Positions 1-5,854 of a DNA stretch of 19,905 nucleotides are shown here, in pieces. The position numbers and the translations under genes were made by a program. The notes beneath the pieces were generated by a model. The model was not told the origin of the DNA, ran no database searches, and saw nothing but the letters and a program-made list of their open reading frames with translations. Each line of letters opens with the position of its first letter. The stretch's first letter is position 1. Source of the stretch: an uncultured Atopobium sp. (GTDB taxonomy: Bacteria > Actinomycetota > Coriobacteriia > Coriobacteriales > Atopobiaceae); contig CALIAD010000082.1 in assembly GCA_938041635.1 (NCBI GenBank), positions 1 through 19,905 of the forward strand, written 5' to 3'.

Positions 1-616
1 TGGGCTCTGCGGGGTCTTCAAAGTTCATGAAAGCAAGGCCGCCAAGGCAAACAGCGAGCTGATCCATAAGACCGCACGGCTTACCAAAGTAAACGTTTTC
101 TGTGTTCTGGCTCATTTGGGCAAGTTTTACAGCAGAAATCTCGCTGCCACCTTCCCAGAGAGCTTCCATTGCACGGCCGGCTGCAGCCTCAAACGCAGCA
201 GAGGAAGAAAGTCCGCCGCCACCAGGAACATTGCTAACTACTGCCATGTCAAAGCCGGATGGCTCAAAACCAAGTTTGACCAGGTTTGCTGCCATACCGC
301 GAACAATAGCCTTAGTGCTCAGATACTCAGCTTCGGTGGGCTCAAGATTTGTGTAGTCAACCTCAAAAGGATCATATCCCACACTGGCTACACGAATAAC
401 GCCCAGGTTGTTAGGGGCGCAAATTGCATCAATAGCAACGTCTAAGGCACCAGCGATGACATGACCGCCCTCGTGATCTGTGTGGTTTCCTGCAATCTCG
501 GAGCGACCAGGCGCATGTACCGCAAGATAGCGGTCAGCTTTTCCAAACATTTGCTCAAAGTGCTCTTTTGCGCGATTGAGTTGAGCTGTGGTTTTCTCGT
601 CAAACGTGTGAGCCAT
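1..616 (-). CDS. galK: Galactokinase, N-terminal part (cut by the window edge)
   Basis: ATP-dependent phosphorylation of alpha-D-galactose to galactose-1-phosphate, the first committed Leloir step, in the cytoplasm. I translated the minus strand from the ATG at 616-614; 205 codons are present and the frame stays open to base 1, so the C-terminal half lies outside. GHMP-kinase hallmarks are visible: the galactokinase signature APGRSEIAGNHTDHEGG near residue 34, the glycine-rich ATP loop VPGGGGLSSSAAFE near residue 127, and CGLMDQLAV near residue 181, which should carry the catalytic Asp. The first signature departs from the enterobacterial form (GRVNLIGEHTDY); a SEIAGNHTDH-type variant is, as I recall, common in Gram-positive anaerobes. 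A GGAAAGGAA ribosome site precedes the ATG. The gene lies 40 bp downstream of galM and is probably co-transcribed with it. Confidence 0.95.
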   Translation of the reverse strand, partial: MAHTFDEKTTAQLNRAKEHFEQMFGKADRYLAVHAPGRSEIAGNHTDHEGGHVIAGALDVAIDAICAPNNLGVIRVASVGYDPFEVDYTNLEPTEAEYLSTKAIVRGMAANLVKLGFEPSGFDMAVVSNVPGGGGLSSSAAFEAAAGRAMEALWEGGSEISAVKLAQMSQNTENVYFGKPCGLMDQLAVCLGGLAFMNFEDPAEP

Positions 617-656
617 GGTGTTCCTTTCCCTTTAGTGCCGTGAAGCTACAGGTACC

Positions 657-1715
657 TTAAAAGAATCGATAAACAATTTGCGAGCTGTAAGGCTGCTCAG
701 GTGTGCAGGTAGGCTGAGGCCACTCTGCATGGTGAGCACAATCTGGATAAAACTCGCTCTCAAATGCAAAACCAGCGTGAGGCTTGTAAATAGCGCCGTC
801 TTTTGCGCGAGCCTCATCAATCCAGTTGCCGGTATACAGATGGGCGCCAGGAGCGGTAATTTGAATTTCTAGTGAGCGTCCGCTTTCTGATGTGGCGAGA
901 AGGGCGGGGCGTAGCTGGCCATTTTCATAGTTAGTAATGGCAAAGCAGTGATCATAACCGCGAGCAATTTTGAGCTGCTCATTATCTGCGTCAAGATCTT
1001 TGCCAATGGTCTTAGGTGTGCGGAAATCAAAAGGAGTTCCTGCAACAGAGTCAACGGTTCCTGCAGAAACTGAGTCATCTCGTAAGGGAAGATATGAGTC
1101 TGCCTGGATAGTGAGCTGGTGACCTAGAACATCACCAGAATCATGACCGTTGAGGTTAAAGTAGACATGGTTGGTCATGTTTACAAAAGTTGTAGCATCA
1201 GTTGTGCAGGTATACGTAAGATTTAGCGTTGACTGTGAGGCTTCTTCAACAAGCGTATAGGCCGCAGTAATATGACGGTTTCCTGGCAGTCCATATTCTC
1301 CATCTACCAGGTCAATGCTAAAGGTTACCGTATTATGCGCTTCATCAATTTCTGCCTGCCAAATGCGCTTATGGATACCAGCAACTAAATCAGTGTGCAG
1401 GTTATTTTGATTGTCTGGACCGTTGTTTTTAGGAAGGTGATAGACAACTCCATTAAGCGGGATTTCTGCCTTATCTGCTCGATTAGCAGAAGGTCCAATG
1501 GATGCGCCAAAGCAGGCGGGGTTATCTAAATACAAGTCAAACAAGCCATAGCCAAGAACGACATCTGCTTGTGTGCCATAGATATCTGGTACAGAAATGC
1601 CAAGAATGGTTGCACCAAAATTACTCAATTTAACTGCTGAATGAGCGCCGCGAATAGTATAGGTAAGCGCAGCAGGGGAGTTAACAAAACTATCAAAAGG
1701 TCGAACATCAATCAT
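657..1715 (-). CDS. galM: Aldose 1-epimerase (galactose mutarotase)
   Basis: Interconverts beta- and alpha-D-galactose and so supplies the anomer used by galactokinase; cytoplasmic. The protein is 352 residues, usual for the family. Expected active-site elements are visible: the substrate-binding NLH motif (His107), the general acid His183 in TNHVYFNL, a sugar-binding Asp255 in GYDHCF, and the catalytic base Glu319 in FESEFYPD, the counterpart of the usual LETQxxPDA motif. I chose the ATG at 1715-1713 because a GGAGG site (complement of 1722-1726) sits 6 bases ahead; a longer reading from a GTG at 1736 would place that site inside the gene. It is the first gene of a minus-strand galM-galK unit, divergent from the LacI-family regulator. 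One operator candidate lies 44-57 bases before its start. Confidence 0.95.
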   Translation of the reverse strand: MIDVRPFDSFVNSPAALTYTIRGAHSAVKLSNFGATILGISVPDIYGTQADVVLGYGLFDLYLDNPACFGASIGPSANRADKAEIPLNGVVYHLPKNNGPDNQNNLHTDLVAGIHKRIWQAEIDEAHNTVTFSIDLVDGEYGLPGNRHITAAYTLVEEASQSTLNLTYTCTTDATTFVNMTNHVYFNLNGHDSGDVLGHQLTIQADSYLPLRDDSVSAGTVDSVAGTPFDFRTPKTIGKDLDADNEQLKIARGYDHCFAITNYENGQLRPALLATSESGRSLEIQITAPGAHLYTGNWIDEARAKDGAIYKPHAGFAFESEFYPDCAHHAEWPQPTCTPEQPYSSQIVYRFF

Positions 1716-1758
1716 CGGATACCTCCGAGATACCACTCATAGTGCATTACCCCTACTA

Positions 1759-1772
1759 TGTTAACGTACTCA
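1759..1772 (-). promoter_or_regulatory. Candidate LacI-family operator, galM side
   Basis: Read on the minus strand the sequence is TGAGTACGTTAACA, a 14-mer of the TGnnnnCGnnnnCA type typical of LacI/CcpA-family operators, with the central CG step. It differs by one base from the copy at 1947-1960. It lies 44-57 bases upstream of the galM ATG, a position suited to repression. The operator role is inferred. Confidence 0.55.
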
Positions 1773-1900
1773 TAACGAACTAACAGGAAATTATTAAATT
1801 TTCAGTCAGTGGTATTTTTGCGGGGGCAAACGGTTAGAGCGCAGGTCAAAAGTCCTTCTCGCCGAACGGTTCTTTTTTTACCGTGAGCGTTTAATTTGCT

Positions 1901-1920
1901 GATAAATATGCAATTTTATC
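1901..1920. repeat. 20-bp dyad GATAAA-NN-TGCA-NN-TTTATC
   Basis: The arms GATAAA (1901-1906) and TTTATC (1915-1920) are exact reverse complements around a central self-complementary TGCA (1909-1912), so 16 of 20 positions are symmetric. It lies 81-62 bases before the regulator start codon. It may be a second protein-binding site or overlap the regulator's promoter; no function can be read from sequence alone. Confidence 0.45.
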
Positions 1921-1931
1921 GCGTCATGTCA

Positions 1932-1967
1932 ATCTGCCTGTTAGTATGAGTACGTAAACAAGCAGAT
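1932..1967 (+). repeat. Inverted repeat enclosing the regulator-side operator
   Basis: Left arm ATCTGCCTGTT (1932-1942) and right arm AACAAGCAGAT (1957-1967) pair at 10 of 11 positions around a 14-base loop. The repeat ends four bases before the GGAGG ribosome site (1972-1976) of the LacI-family gene. It overlaps the operator candidate at 1947-1960. If transcribed it could fold next to the ribosome site. Confidence 0.5.
1947..1960 (+). promoter_or_regulatory. Candidate LacI-family operator, regulator side
   Basis: TGAGTACGTAAACA has central CG and TG...CA ends; the half sites TGAGTAC and TGTTTAC agree at 5 of 7 positions. With one flanking TA on the 5' side, a 16-base block is shared 15/16 with the minus-strand copy near galM. 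It lies 22-35 bases before the regulator start codon, fitting autorepression. The centres of the two copies are about 188 bp apart, which would allow looping. Confidence 0.55.
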
Positions 1968-1981
1968 AATCGGAGGAATTC

Positions 1982-3010
1982 GTGACTCGCTCGCATAGTT
2001 CTAGCTCAAATAAGCGCTCTGTTTCAATGGCTGATGTTGCGCAAGTTGCTGGTGTTTCTCAGCAGACCGTTTCGCGTGTTGCTAATGGTGCTCAGAACGT
2101 CAGCAAAGCCACGCGAGAAAAAGTCCAGGCCGCAATGGAGTCTATGGGCTTTAGGCCAAGCTTTGCAGGTAGATCGTTGAGGTCTGGCTCGTATCAATCG
2201 GTGGGACTTTGCTTGTACGATATTCGCGAGTTTGGTAACTTGGCAACCCTCGATGGCATTGTTTCTGCAGCTCGTGAGCATGAATATGCAATTACAATGA
2301 TTGAGAAAGGCTCCGACGACGGCTTGTGCCTGCAGGACATTTCTCATCGTATGTCCAATCTTCCCGTTGACGGCATGATTATCAGCATGAGCCTTATGGC
2401 ATCAGACTTTGAATCATTTGTGCCGCAGCCAGGCCTTGGAACAGTCCTTCTTACCATGCACGAGCATCCCTATTGCACAACTGTTGACTCAGATCAGTAT
2501 GGTTGCTCAAAGCTTGTTATTGACCACCTCTATGAGCTTGGTCATCGCAAGATTCGTTTTGTAGCAGGCCCTTCATACTCAATTGACTCGCAATTTCGCG
2601 AGAAGGGCTGGCGAGACGCCATGTCTGAGTATGGGCTAGAAATTGTTGAGCCTTTAGCTGGCGATTGGACCGCCAATAGTGGCTATGAAATTGGTAAAAA
2701 ACTGCGAGAAACTCGTGATTTTACTGCAGTTTATGCAGCAAACGACCAGATGGCGCTAGGCATCATTGCGGCATTTGAAGAAGTGGGACTGAGCGTGCCG
2801 GAAGACGTGAGCGTTGTTGGTGTTGACGACTCTCTTGAAGACTATCTGCCAAACTTCTCTTTGACCACTGTACGCTTTAATCTTCTAGAGCGTGGTCGCG
2901 TTGCTCTTGAGCATGCCATTCGTGCATCTCAACCAGGATATGAACCTGAAGCAATTAGAATTGCTCCACAGCTTATTGTTCGTACCACTACAGCAACACC
3001 ACAGAAGTAG
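1982..3010 (+). CDS. LacI-family transcriptional regulator, probable galactose-operon repressor
   Basis: A 342-residue DNA-binding sugar-responsive regulator of usual family length. After a Ser-rich leader, residues 16-40 form the LacI helix-turn-helix and hinge start (MADVAQVAGVSQQTVSRVANG); residues 60 onward form the periplasmic-binding-protein-like effector domain (KSATREKV-type linker, TMHEHPYCTTVDSDQYG, LGHRKIRFVAGP, AANDQMALGII, VSVVGVDDS). The GTG start at 1982 is set by GGAGG at 1972-1976 with a five-base spacer. Divergence from galM-galK and twin LacI-type operators in the shared region suggest that it represses galMK and itself, with galactose or a related sugar as inducer. The effector is inferred; no ligand-specific residues can be assigned by eye. 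The next gene begins 76 bases downstream. Confidence 0.9.
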   Translation: MTRSHSSSSNKRSVSMADVAQVAGVSQQTVSRVANGAQNVSKATREKVQAAMESMGFRPSFAGRSLRSGSYQSVGLCLYDIREFGNLATLDGIVSAAREHEYAITMIEKGSDDGLCLQDISHRMSNLPVDGMIISMSLMASDFESFVPQPGLGTVLLTMHEHPYCTTVDSDQYGCSKLVIDHLYELGHRKIRFVAGPSYSIDSQFREKGWRDAMSEYGLEIVEPLAGDWTANSGYEIGKKLRETRDFTAVYAANDQMALGIIAAFEEVGLSVPEDVSVVGVDDSLEDYLPNFSLTTVRFNLLERGRVALEHAIRASQPGYEPEAIRIAPQLIVRTTTATPQK

Positions 3011-3050
3011 AGAAGTCTCTTAAAAAGTCGGGTTTCTCGCCATAATCAGC

Positions 3051-3056
3051 TATACT
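3051..3056 (+). promoter_or_regulatory. Candidate -10 box for the ABC ATPase gene
   Basis: TATACT (5/6 match to TATAAT) sits 30 bases before the ATG at 3087 in the 76-base gap after the LacI-family gene. No recognisable -35 is seen at 16-18 bases, so this is a tentative call. Confidence 0.3.
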
Positions 3057-3086
3057 GTTCAGGCAATAGTTGATTAGAGGAGTTGT

Positions 3087-4190
3087 ATGTCTGAGTCACC
3101 AAATAAAGAGTTAGGCTGGTCAGTTCAGGTTTCCTTGGATACGCACGAGATTCGTGCAGGAGAGACTGTAACTGCTACTCCTAAGATTATTGGTGCAGAT
3201 CCTGAGGGCTTTAAATTCCACTATGTGTGGAGTTTAAACGACCGTTGGGATGAGGGTTTTTGGGATACCACAGAGCATCAATTTGGTGATTCAATTCCTA
3301 ATACGTCGTGGACATATACCTTCCCAGAGCCTGGTCGCTATCATCTCTATATTGATGCATTTGACACACACAACAACCCTCAGACAGTTACTGCCTGGGT
3401 AGTTGTTGCTGGCGATGACGATTTTATGCGTCCACCACTTCCATCTGAAGACGCAGAGACCGTTGTTGCGGTAAACGGCGTTTCGGAGATCTTTAACATT
3501 GCCTCTGAGCAGTTCAACTCACTGAAAGAGTACTTTATTGCCTTTGCACGCGGCGAGGTTGCTTTTAAGGAGTTCAAGGCTCTTGATGACATCTCGTTTG
3601 AGGTAAAGCGTGGCGAGGCTTTTGGCCTGGTGGGCACCAACGGTTCCGGCAAGTCTACCATGCTCAAAATCATTGCGGGCGTACTTGAGCCCTCTAAGGG
3701 AACTTGCGAGGTCAAAGGTACCATTGCGCCTCTTATTGAGCTGGGTGCTGGCTTTGACATGGAGCTGACCGCTAAAGAGAATATCTACCTTAACGGTGCT
3801 CTTCTTGGTTATAAGAAAGAGTTTATTGACTCGCACTTTGACCAGATTGTAGAGTTTGCTGAGCTTGAGGGCTTTATGGACATGCCACTCAAGAACTACT
3901 CCTCTGGTATGGTGGCACGTATTGCCTTTGCAATTGCAACCGTTACAGAACCTGACCTGCTCATTGTTGATGAGACGCTCTCGGTGGGAGACTTCCTTTT
4001 CCAGCAAAAGTGCGAGAACCGCATCAAAGAGTTGGTCGCTTCTAATAACGTTACCGTTCTTCTGGTTTCTCACTCCATTGACCTGGTTCAGCGCATTTGT
4101 GACCGTGCTATTTGGATTGAGAAGGGCAAGCAGCGCATGCTGGGTCCTGTGGATGAAGTTTGTGAAGCTTACGAGCACCTCAAGAGATAA
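3087..4190 (+). CDS. Polysaccharide/teichoic-acid-export-type ABC ATPase with N-terminal PKD/Ig-like domain
   Basis: The 367-residue protein has two parts. Residues about 1-110 look like a beta-sandwich of PKD/Ig type: Trp/Tyr-rich strands FHYVWSL, then WTYTFPEPGRYHLYIDAFDTHNN, the classic PGxYxVxxxVxD pattern. Residues about 125-367 are a complete ABC ATPase: Walker A GTNGSGKST (183-191), the signature variant YSSGM (271-275) in place of LSGGQ, Walker B LLIVDE (291-296) and switch His329. YSSGM and the ELGAGFDMELTAKENIYLNG stretch place it with Wzt/TagH/RfbE-type glycopolymer exporters. Those families carry extra domains C-terminally, if at all; here the extra domain is N-terminal. No signal peptide or membrane segment is visible, so it is cytoplasmic. 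No partner permease lies in the window. AGAGGAG at 3076-3082 sets the start. The substrate is unknown. Confidence 0.85.
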   Translation: MSESPNKELGWSVQVSLDTHEIRAGETVTATPKIIGADPEGFKFHYVWSLNDRWDEGFWDTTEHQFGDSIPNTSWTYTFPEPGRYHLYIDAFDTHNNPQTVTAWVVVAGDDDFMRPPLPSEDAETVVAVNGVSEIFNIASEQFNSLKEYFIAFARGEVAFKEFKALDDISFEVKRGEAFGLVGTNGSGKSTMLKIIAGVLEPSKGTCEVKGTIAPLIELGAGFDMELTAKENIYLNGALLGYKKEFIDSHFDQIVEFAELEGFMDMPLKNYSSGMVARIAFAIATVTEPDLLIVDETLSVGDFLFQQKCENRIKELVASNNVTVLLVSHSIDLVQRICDRAIWIEKGKQRMLGPVDEVCEAYEHLKR

Positions 4191-4198
4191 TTAAAATT

Positions 4199-4215
4199 CC
4201 TAACCAAAAGTTAGG
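4199..4215 (+). terminator. Weak hairpin after the ABC ATPase gene
   Basis: CCTAAC (4199-4204) and GTTAGG (4210-4215) form a perfect 6-bp stem with a five-base loop nine bases after the stop codon. There is no T tract on the plus strand, so termination would be inefficient; it may only protect the mRNA end. Confidence 0.3.
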
Positions 4216-4218
4216 GTC

Positions 4219-4232
4219 TGTACGAGTACAAT
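4219..4232 (+). promoter_or_regulatory. Candidate pyr -10 box overlapping a palindrome
   Basis: TACAAT (4227-4232) matches 5 of 6 bases of a -10 box and would start a leader of about 105 bases. It overlaps the perfect short palindrome TGTAC-GA-GTACA (4219-4230). The heptamer GTACGAG recurs at 4252-4258, inside GGTA-CGAGA-TACC. No good -35 is visible, so the promoter is tentative; the palindrome could be an operator. Confidence 0.35.
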
Positions 4233-4255
4233 ATGTGTGTCTTTAAATGTGGTAC

Positions 4256-4273
4256 GAGATACCCGTAAGGCTC
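4256..4273 (+). promoter_or_regulatory. Candidate PyrR-binding loop in the pyr leader
   Basis: The sequence from 4259 (ATACCCGTAAGGCT) agrees at 11 of 14 positions with the Bacillus PyrR-binding consensus ARUCCNGNGAGGYU as I recall it. It can fold as GAG/CTC lower stem (4256-4258 with 4271-4273), AUA bulge, CC/GG upper stem and CGUAA loop, resembling the known binding loop. A second, equally scoring match at 4310-4323 lies within the terminator hairpin. Which one is real, if either, cannot be decided by eye. Confidence 0.4.
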
Positions 4274-4295
4274 ATAGTCATAGTTTTGCCTTTTG

Positions 4296-4331
4296 GATAC
4301 CTTGTGCCTGGTCAGGTGAGGTATCTTTTTT
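4296..4331 (+). terminator. Intrinsic terminator (attenuator) in the pyr leader
   Basis: GATACCT (4296-4302) pairs perfectly with AGGTATC (4319-4325); a small inner stem CCT/AGG (4307-4309 with 4314-4316) closes a GGTC loop, and six T residues follow (4326-4331). It stands only 12 bases before the pyrR start codon, so it must be read through for pyr expression. This position directly upstream of pyrR is typical of PyrR-controlled attenuation. A second AGATACC at 4257-4263 could pair with the 3' arm instead and might serve as an alternative fold. Confidence 0.7.
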
Positions 4332-4343
4332 ATTGGAGGCGCT

Positions 4344-4919
4344 ATGGCTCAAGAAGGTTCGCACTCTCTCATTGTGGATGAGCAGTCCCTTGACCGCATG
4401 CTTACACGAATTGCTCACGAAATTGTCGAGAATAACGATGCAATTGAAAACGTTGCTTTGGTGGGCATTGTTCGCCGTGGAGAGGTTTTGGCTTCTCGTC
4501 TTGCGGAAAAGATTTTGAGTTTTACCGGATTTAAGCCAAAAGTTGGCTCACTTGATATCAGTTTTTATCGCGATGATTTTAGAAGAAATACCGCACCGGT
4601 TCTCCATGCAACTAATATCGATTTTGATATTACAGGTACAAGCGTTGTGCTGGTAGACGATGTTCTTCAGACAGGAAGAACTATCAGAGCAGCACTTGAT
4701 GCGCTCATCGACTATGGTCGTCCTGAGCGCGTTCAATTGGCCGTAGTAGTTGACCGTGGTCATCGTGAGCTTCCTATTAGACCTGACTATGTGGGAAAGA
4801 ATGTTCCTTCATCAAAGAGCCAGGTAGTCAGCTTAAATATTAAAGAAATTGATGGTCAGGACTGCGTCTTGCTGTACGAAGCTGACTATTCTGACCCCTT
4901 TATTGAGGGAGGAAACTAA
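4344..4919 (+). CDS. pyrR: Bifunctional pyr operon attenuator / uracil phosphoribosyltransferase
   Basis: PyrR binds pyr mRNA when UMP is abundant and lowers expression; it also has weak uracil phosphoribosyltransferase activity making UMP from uracil and PRPP. The 191-residue length is normal. The PRPP-binding loop VVLVDDVLQTGRT spans 101-113, and LALVGIVRRGE-like (residues 38-47) and FYRDD (74-78) motifs match the family. GGAGG at 4335-4339 precedes the ATG by four bases. It is the first gene of the pyr operon and follows a leader terminator, which fits autogenous attenuation. The stop codon overlaps the pyrB start by one base. In mycobacteria PyrR acts on translation instead, so either mechanism is conceivable. 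Confidence 0.95.
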   Translation: MAQEGSHSLIVDEQSLDRMLTRIAHEIVENNDAIENVALVGIVRRGEVLASRLAEKILSFTGFKPKVGSLDISFYRDDFRRNTAPVLHATNIDFDITGTSVVLVDDVLQTGRTIRAALDALIDYGRPERVQLAVVVDRGHRELPIRPDYVGKNVPSSKSQVVSLNIKEIDGQDCVLLYEADYSDPFIEGGN

Positions 4920-5854
4920 TGCTTTCGGTTAAACATTTGATTGATACAAACAGTCTGACGCGTGACGATATCCAGCAAATTCTTGATACAGCTCAGTCGT
5001 TTGAGGCTGTAAACAACAGAGACATTAAAAAGGTGCCGGCACTTCGTGGCCGCACTATCGTCAACCTGTTCTTAGAGCCTTCTACCAGGACTCGCTCTTC
5101 ATTTGAGCTTGCCGAGAAACGTCTCTCTGCCGACGCTTTAAACATGGGAGGATCTACCTCATCTGTGGTTAAGGGCGAGTCTCTGGCAGACACCATTCAG
5201 ACTATCGACGCCATGAACGTTGATATGTTTATCTGCCGCGCAAGACTTGCAGGTACGCCACAAAAGATTACGGAGCACACCGATGCCGTTGTCATCAATG
5301 CTGGCGACGGTAAGCATCAGCACCCAACGCAGGCAATGCTTGACCTCTATACCATTCGCAAGAACTTTGGACACTTAGACGGCCTTAAGGTTGCCATTGT
5401 TGGCGACCTTTCTCACAGCCGCGTTGTTGGTTCTTTGGTGCCAGCACTTAAGACTATGGGCGCAGAGGTTGTTCTGGTAGGTCCTCCAACATTCTACGTA
5501 GACGATCCAAGTTGGTTTGGTTGCTCTCAGACCTCGCACTTTGATGAAGTTATTGGCGATGTGGACGTCGTGTACATGCTTCGCGTGCAGCTGGAGCGTA
5601 TGGAAGGAGCGCCTATTCCTTCTCGCCGTGAGTACAACAGACTTTGGGGCCTTGACGAGCGCCGCAGCAAGCTGATGAAGCCTGAGGCAATCATTTGCCA
5701 CCCAGGACCTATGAATCGCGGTATGGAAATTAACAGCGAAGTGGCCGATTGTGCTCGCTCTCGTATTCTTGACCAGGTCAATGCAGGAGTTTTGACGCGC
5801 ATGGCCGCAATGTATCTGCTTTTGGGAGGAGACTCTGATGGCATTTCTGCTTAA
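4919..5854 (+). CDS. pyrB: Aspartate carbamoyltransferase catalytic subunit
   Basis: Joins carbamoyl phosphate and L-aspartate to N-carbamoyl-L-aspartate, the first committed step of pyrimidine synthesis. The 311-residue protein shows the carbamoyl-phosphate loop STRTRSS (55-61), the SSVVKGES loop (81-88) with the active-site Lys, HPTQ (135-138) and the C-terminal HPGPMNRG (261-268). No pyrI regulatory subunit is adjacent, as expected for Gram-positive type enzymes controlled at the RNA level. The ATG overlaps the pyrR stop codon (TAATG) and GGGAGG lies just ahead. The 3' end overlaps pyrC by 17 bases, so translation is probably coupled. Confidence 0.97.
   Translation: MLSVKHLIDTNSLTRDDIQQILDTAQSFEAVNNRDIKKVPALRGRTIVNLFLEPSTRTRSSFELAEKRLSADALNMGGSTSSVVKGESLADTIQTIDAMNVDMFICRARLAGTPQKITEHTDAVVINAGDGKHQHPTQAMLDLYTIRKNFGHLDGLKVAIVGDLSHSRVVGSLVPALKTMGAEVVLVGPPTFYVDDPSWFGCSQTSHFDEVIGDVDVVYMLRVQLERMEGAPIPSRREYNRLWGLDERRSKLMKPEAIICHPGPMNRGMEINSEVADCARSRILDQVNAGVLTRMAAMYLLLGGDSDGISA

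Larger units (their letters stand above)
1716..1981. other. Divergent gal control region
   Basis: This 266-base gene-free stretch separates galM (minus) from the LacI-family gene (plus) and must carry both promoters. It holds two operator-like 14-mers (1759-1772 and 1947-1960), a 20-bp dyad (1901-1920), an 11-bp-arm inverted repeat (1932-1967) and a direct repeat AACGGTT at 1829-1835 and 1865-1871, 36 bases apart. A possible plus-strand promoter is TTTACC at 1877-1882 with GATAAA at 1901-1906 and an 18-base spacer. It is weak, with 4/6 matches in each box. I could not identify a convincing -35/-10 pair for galM. Confidence 0.6.

Noticed and set aside
1716..1736. A longer galM reading from a GTG at 1736
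   Set aside because: It would place the perfect GGAGG ribosome site (1722-1726) inside the coding sequence; the ATG at 1715 is correctly spaced from it.
3519..4178. A long minus-strand open frame (219 codons) antisense to the ABC ATPase gene
   Set aside because: No ribosome site or family motif; the plus strand carries complete Walker A, signature and Walker B motifs in the same bases.
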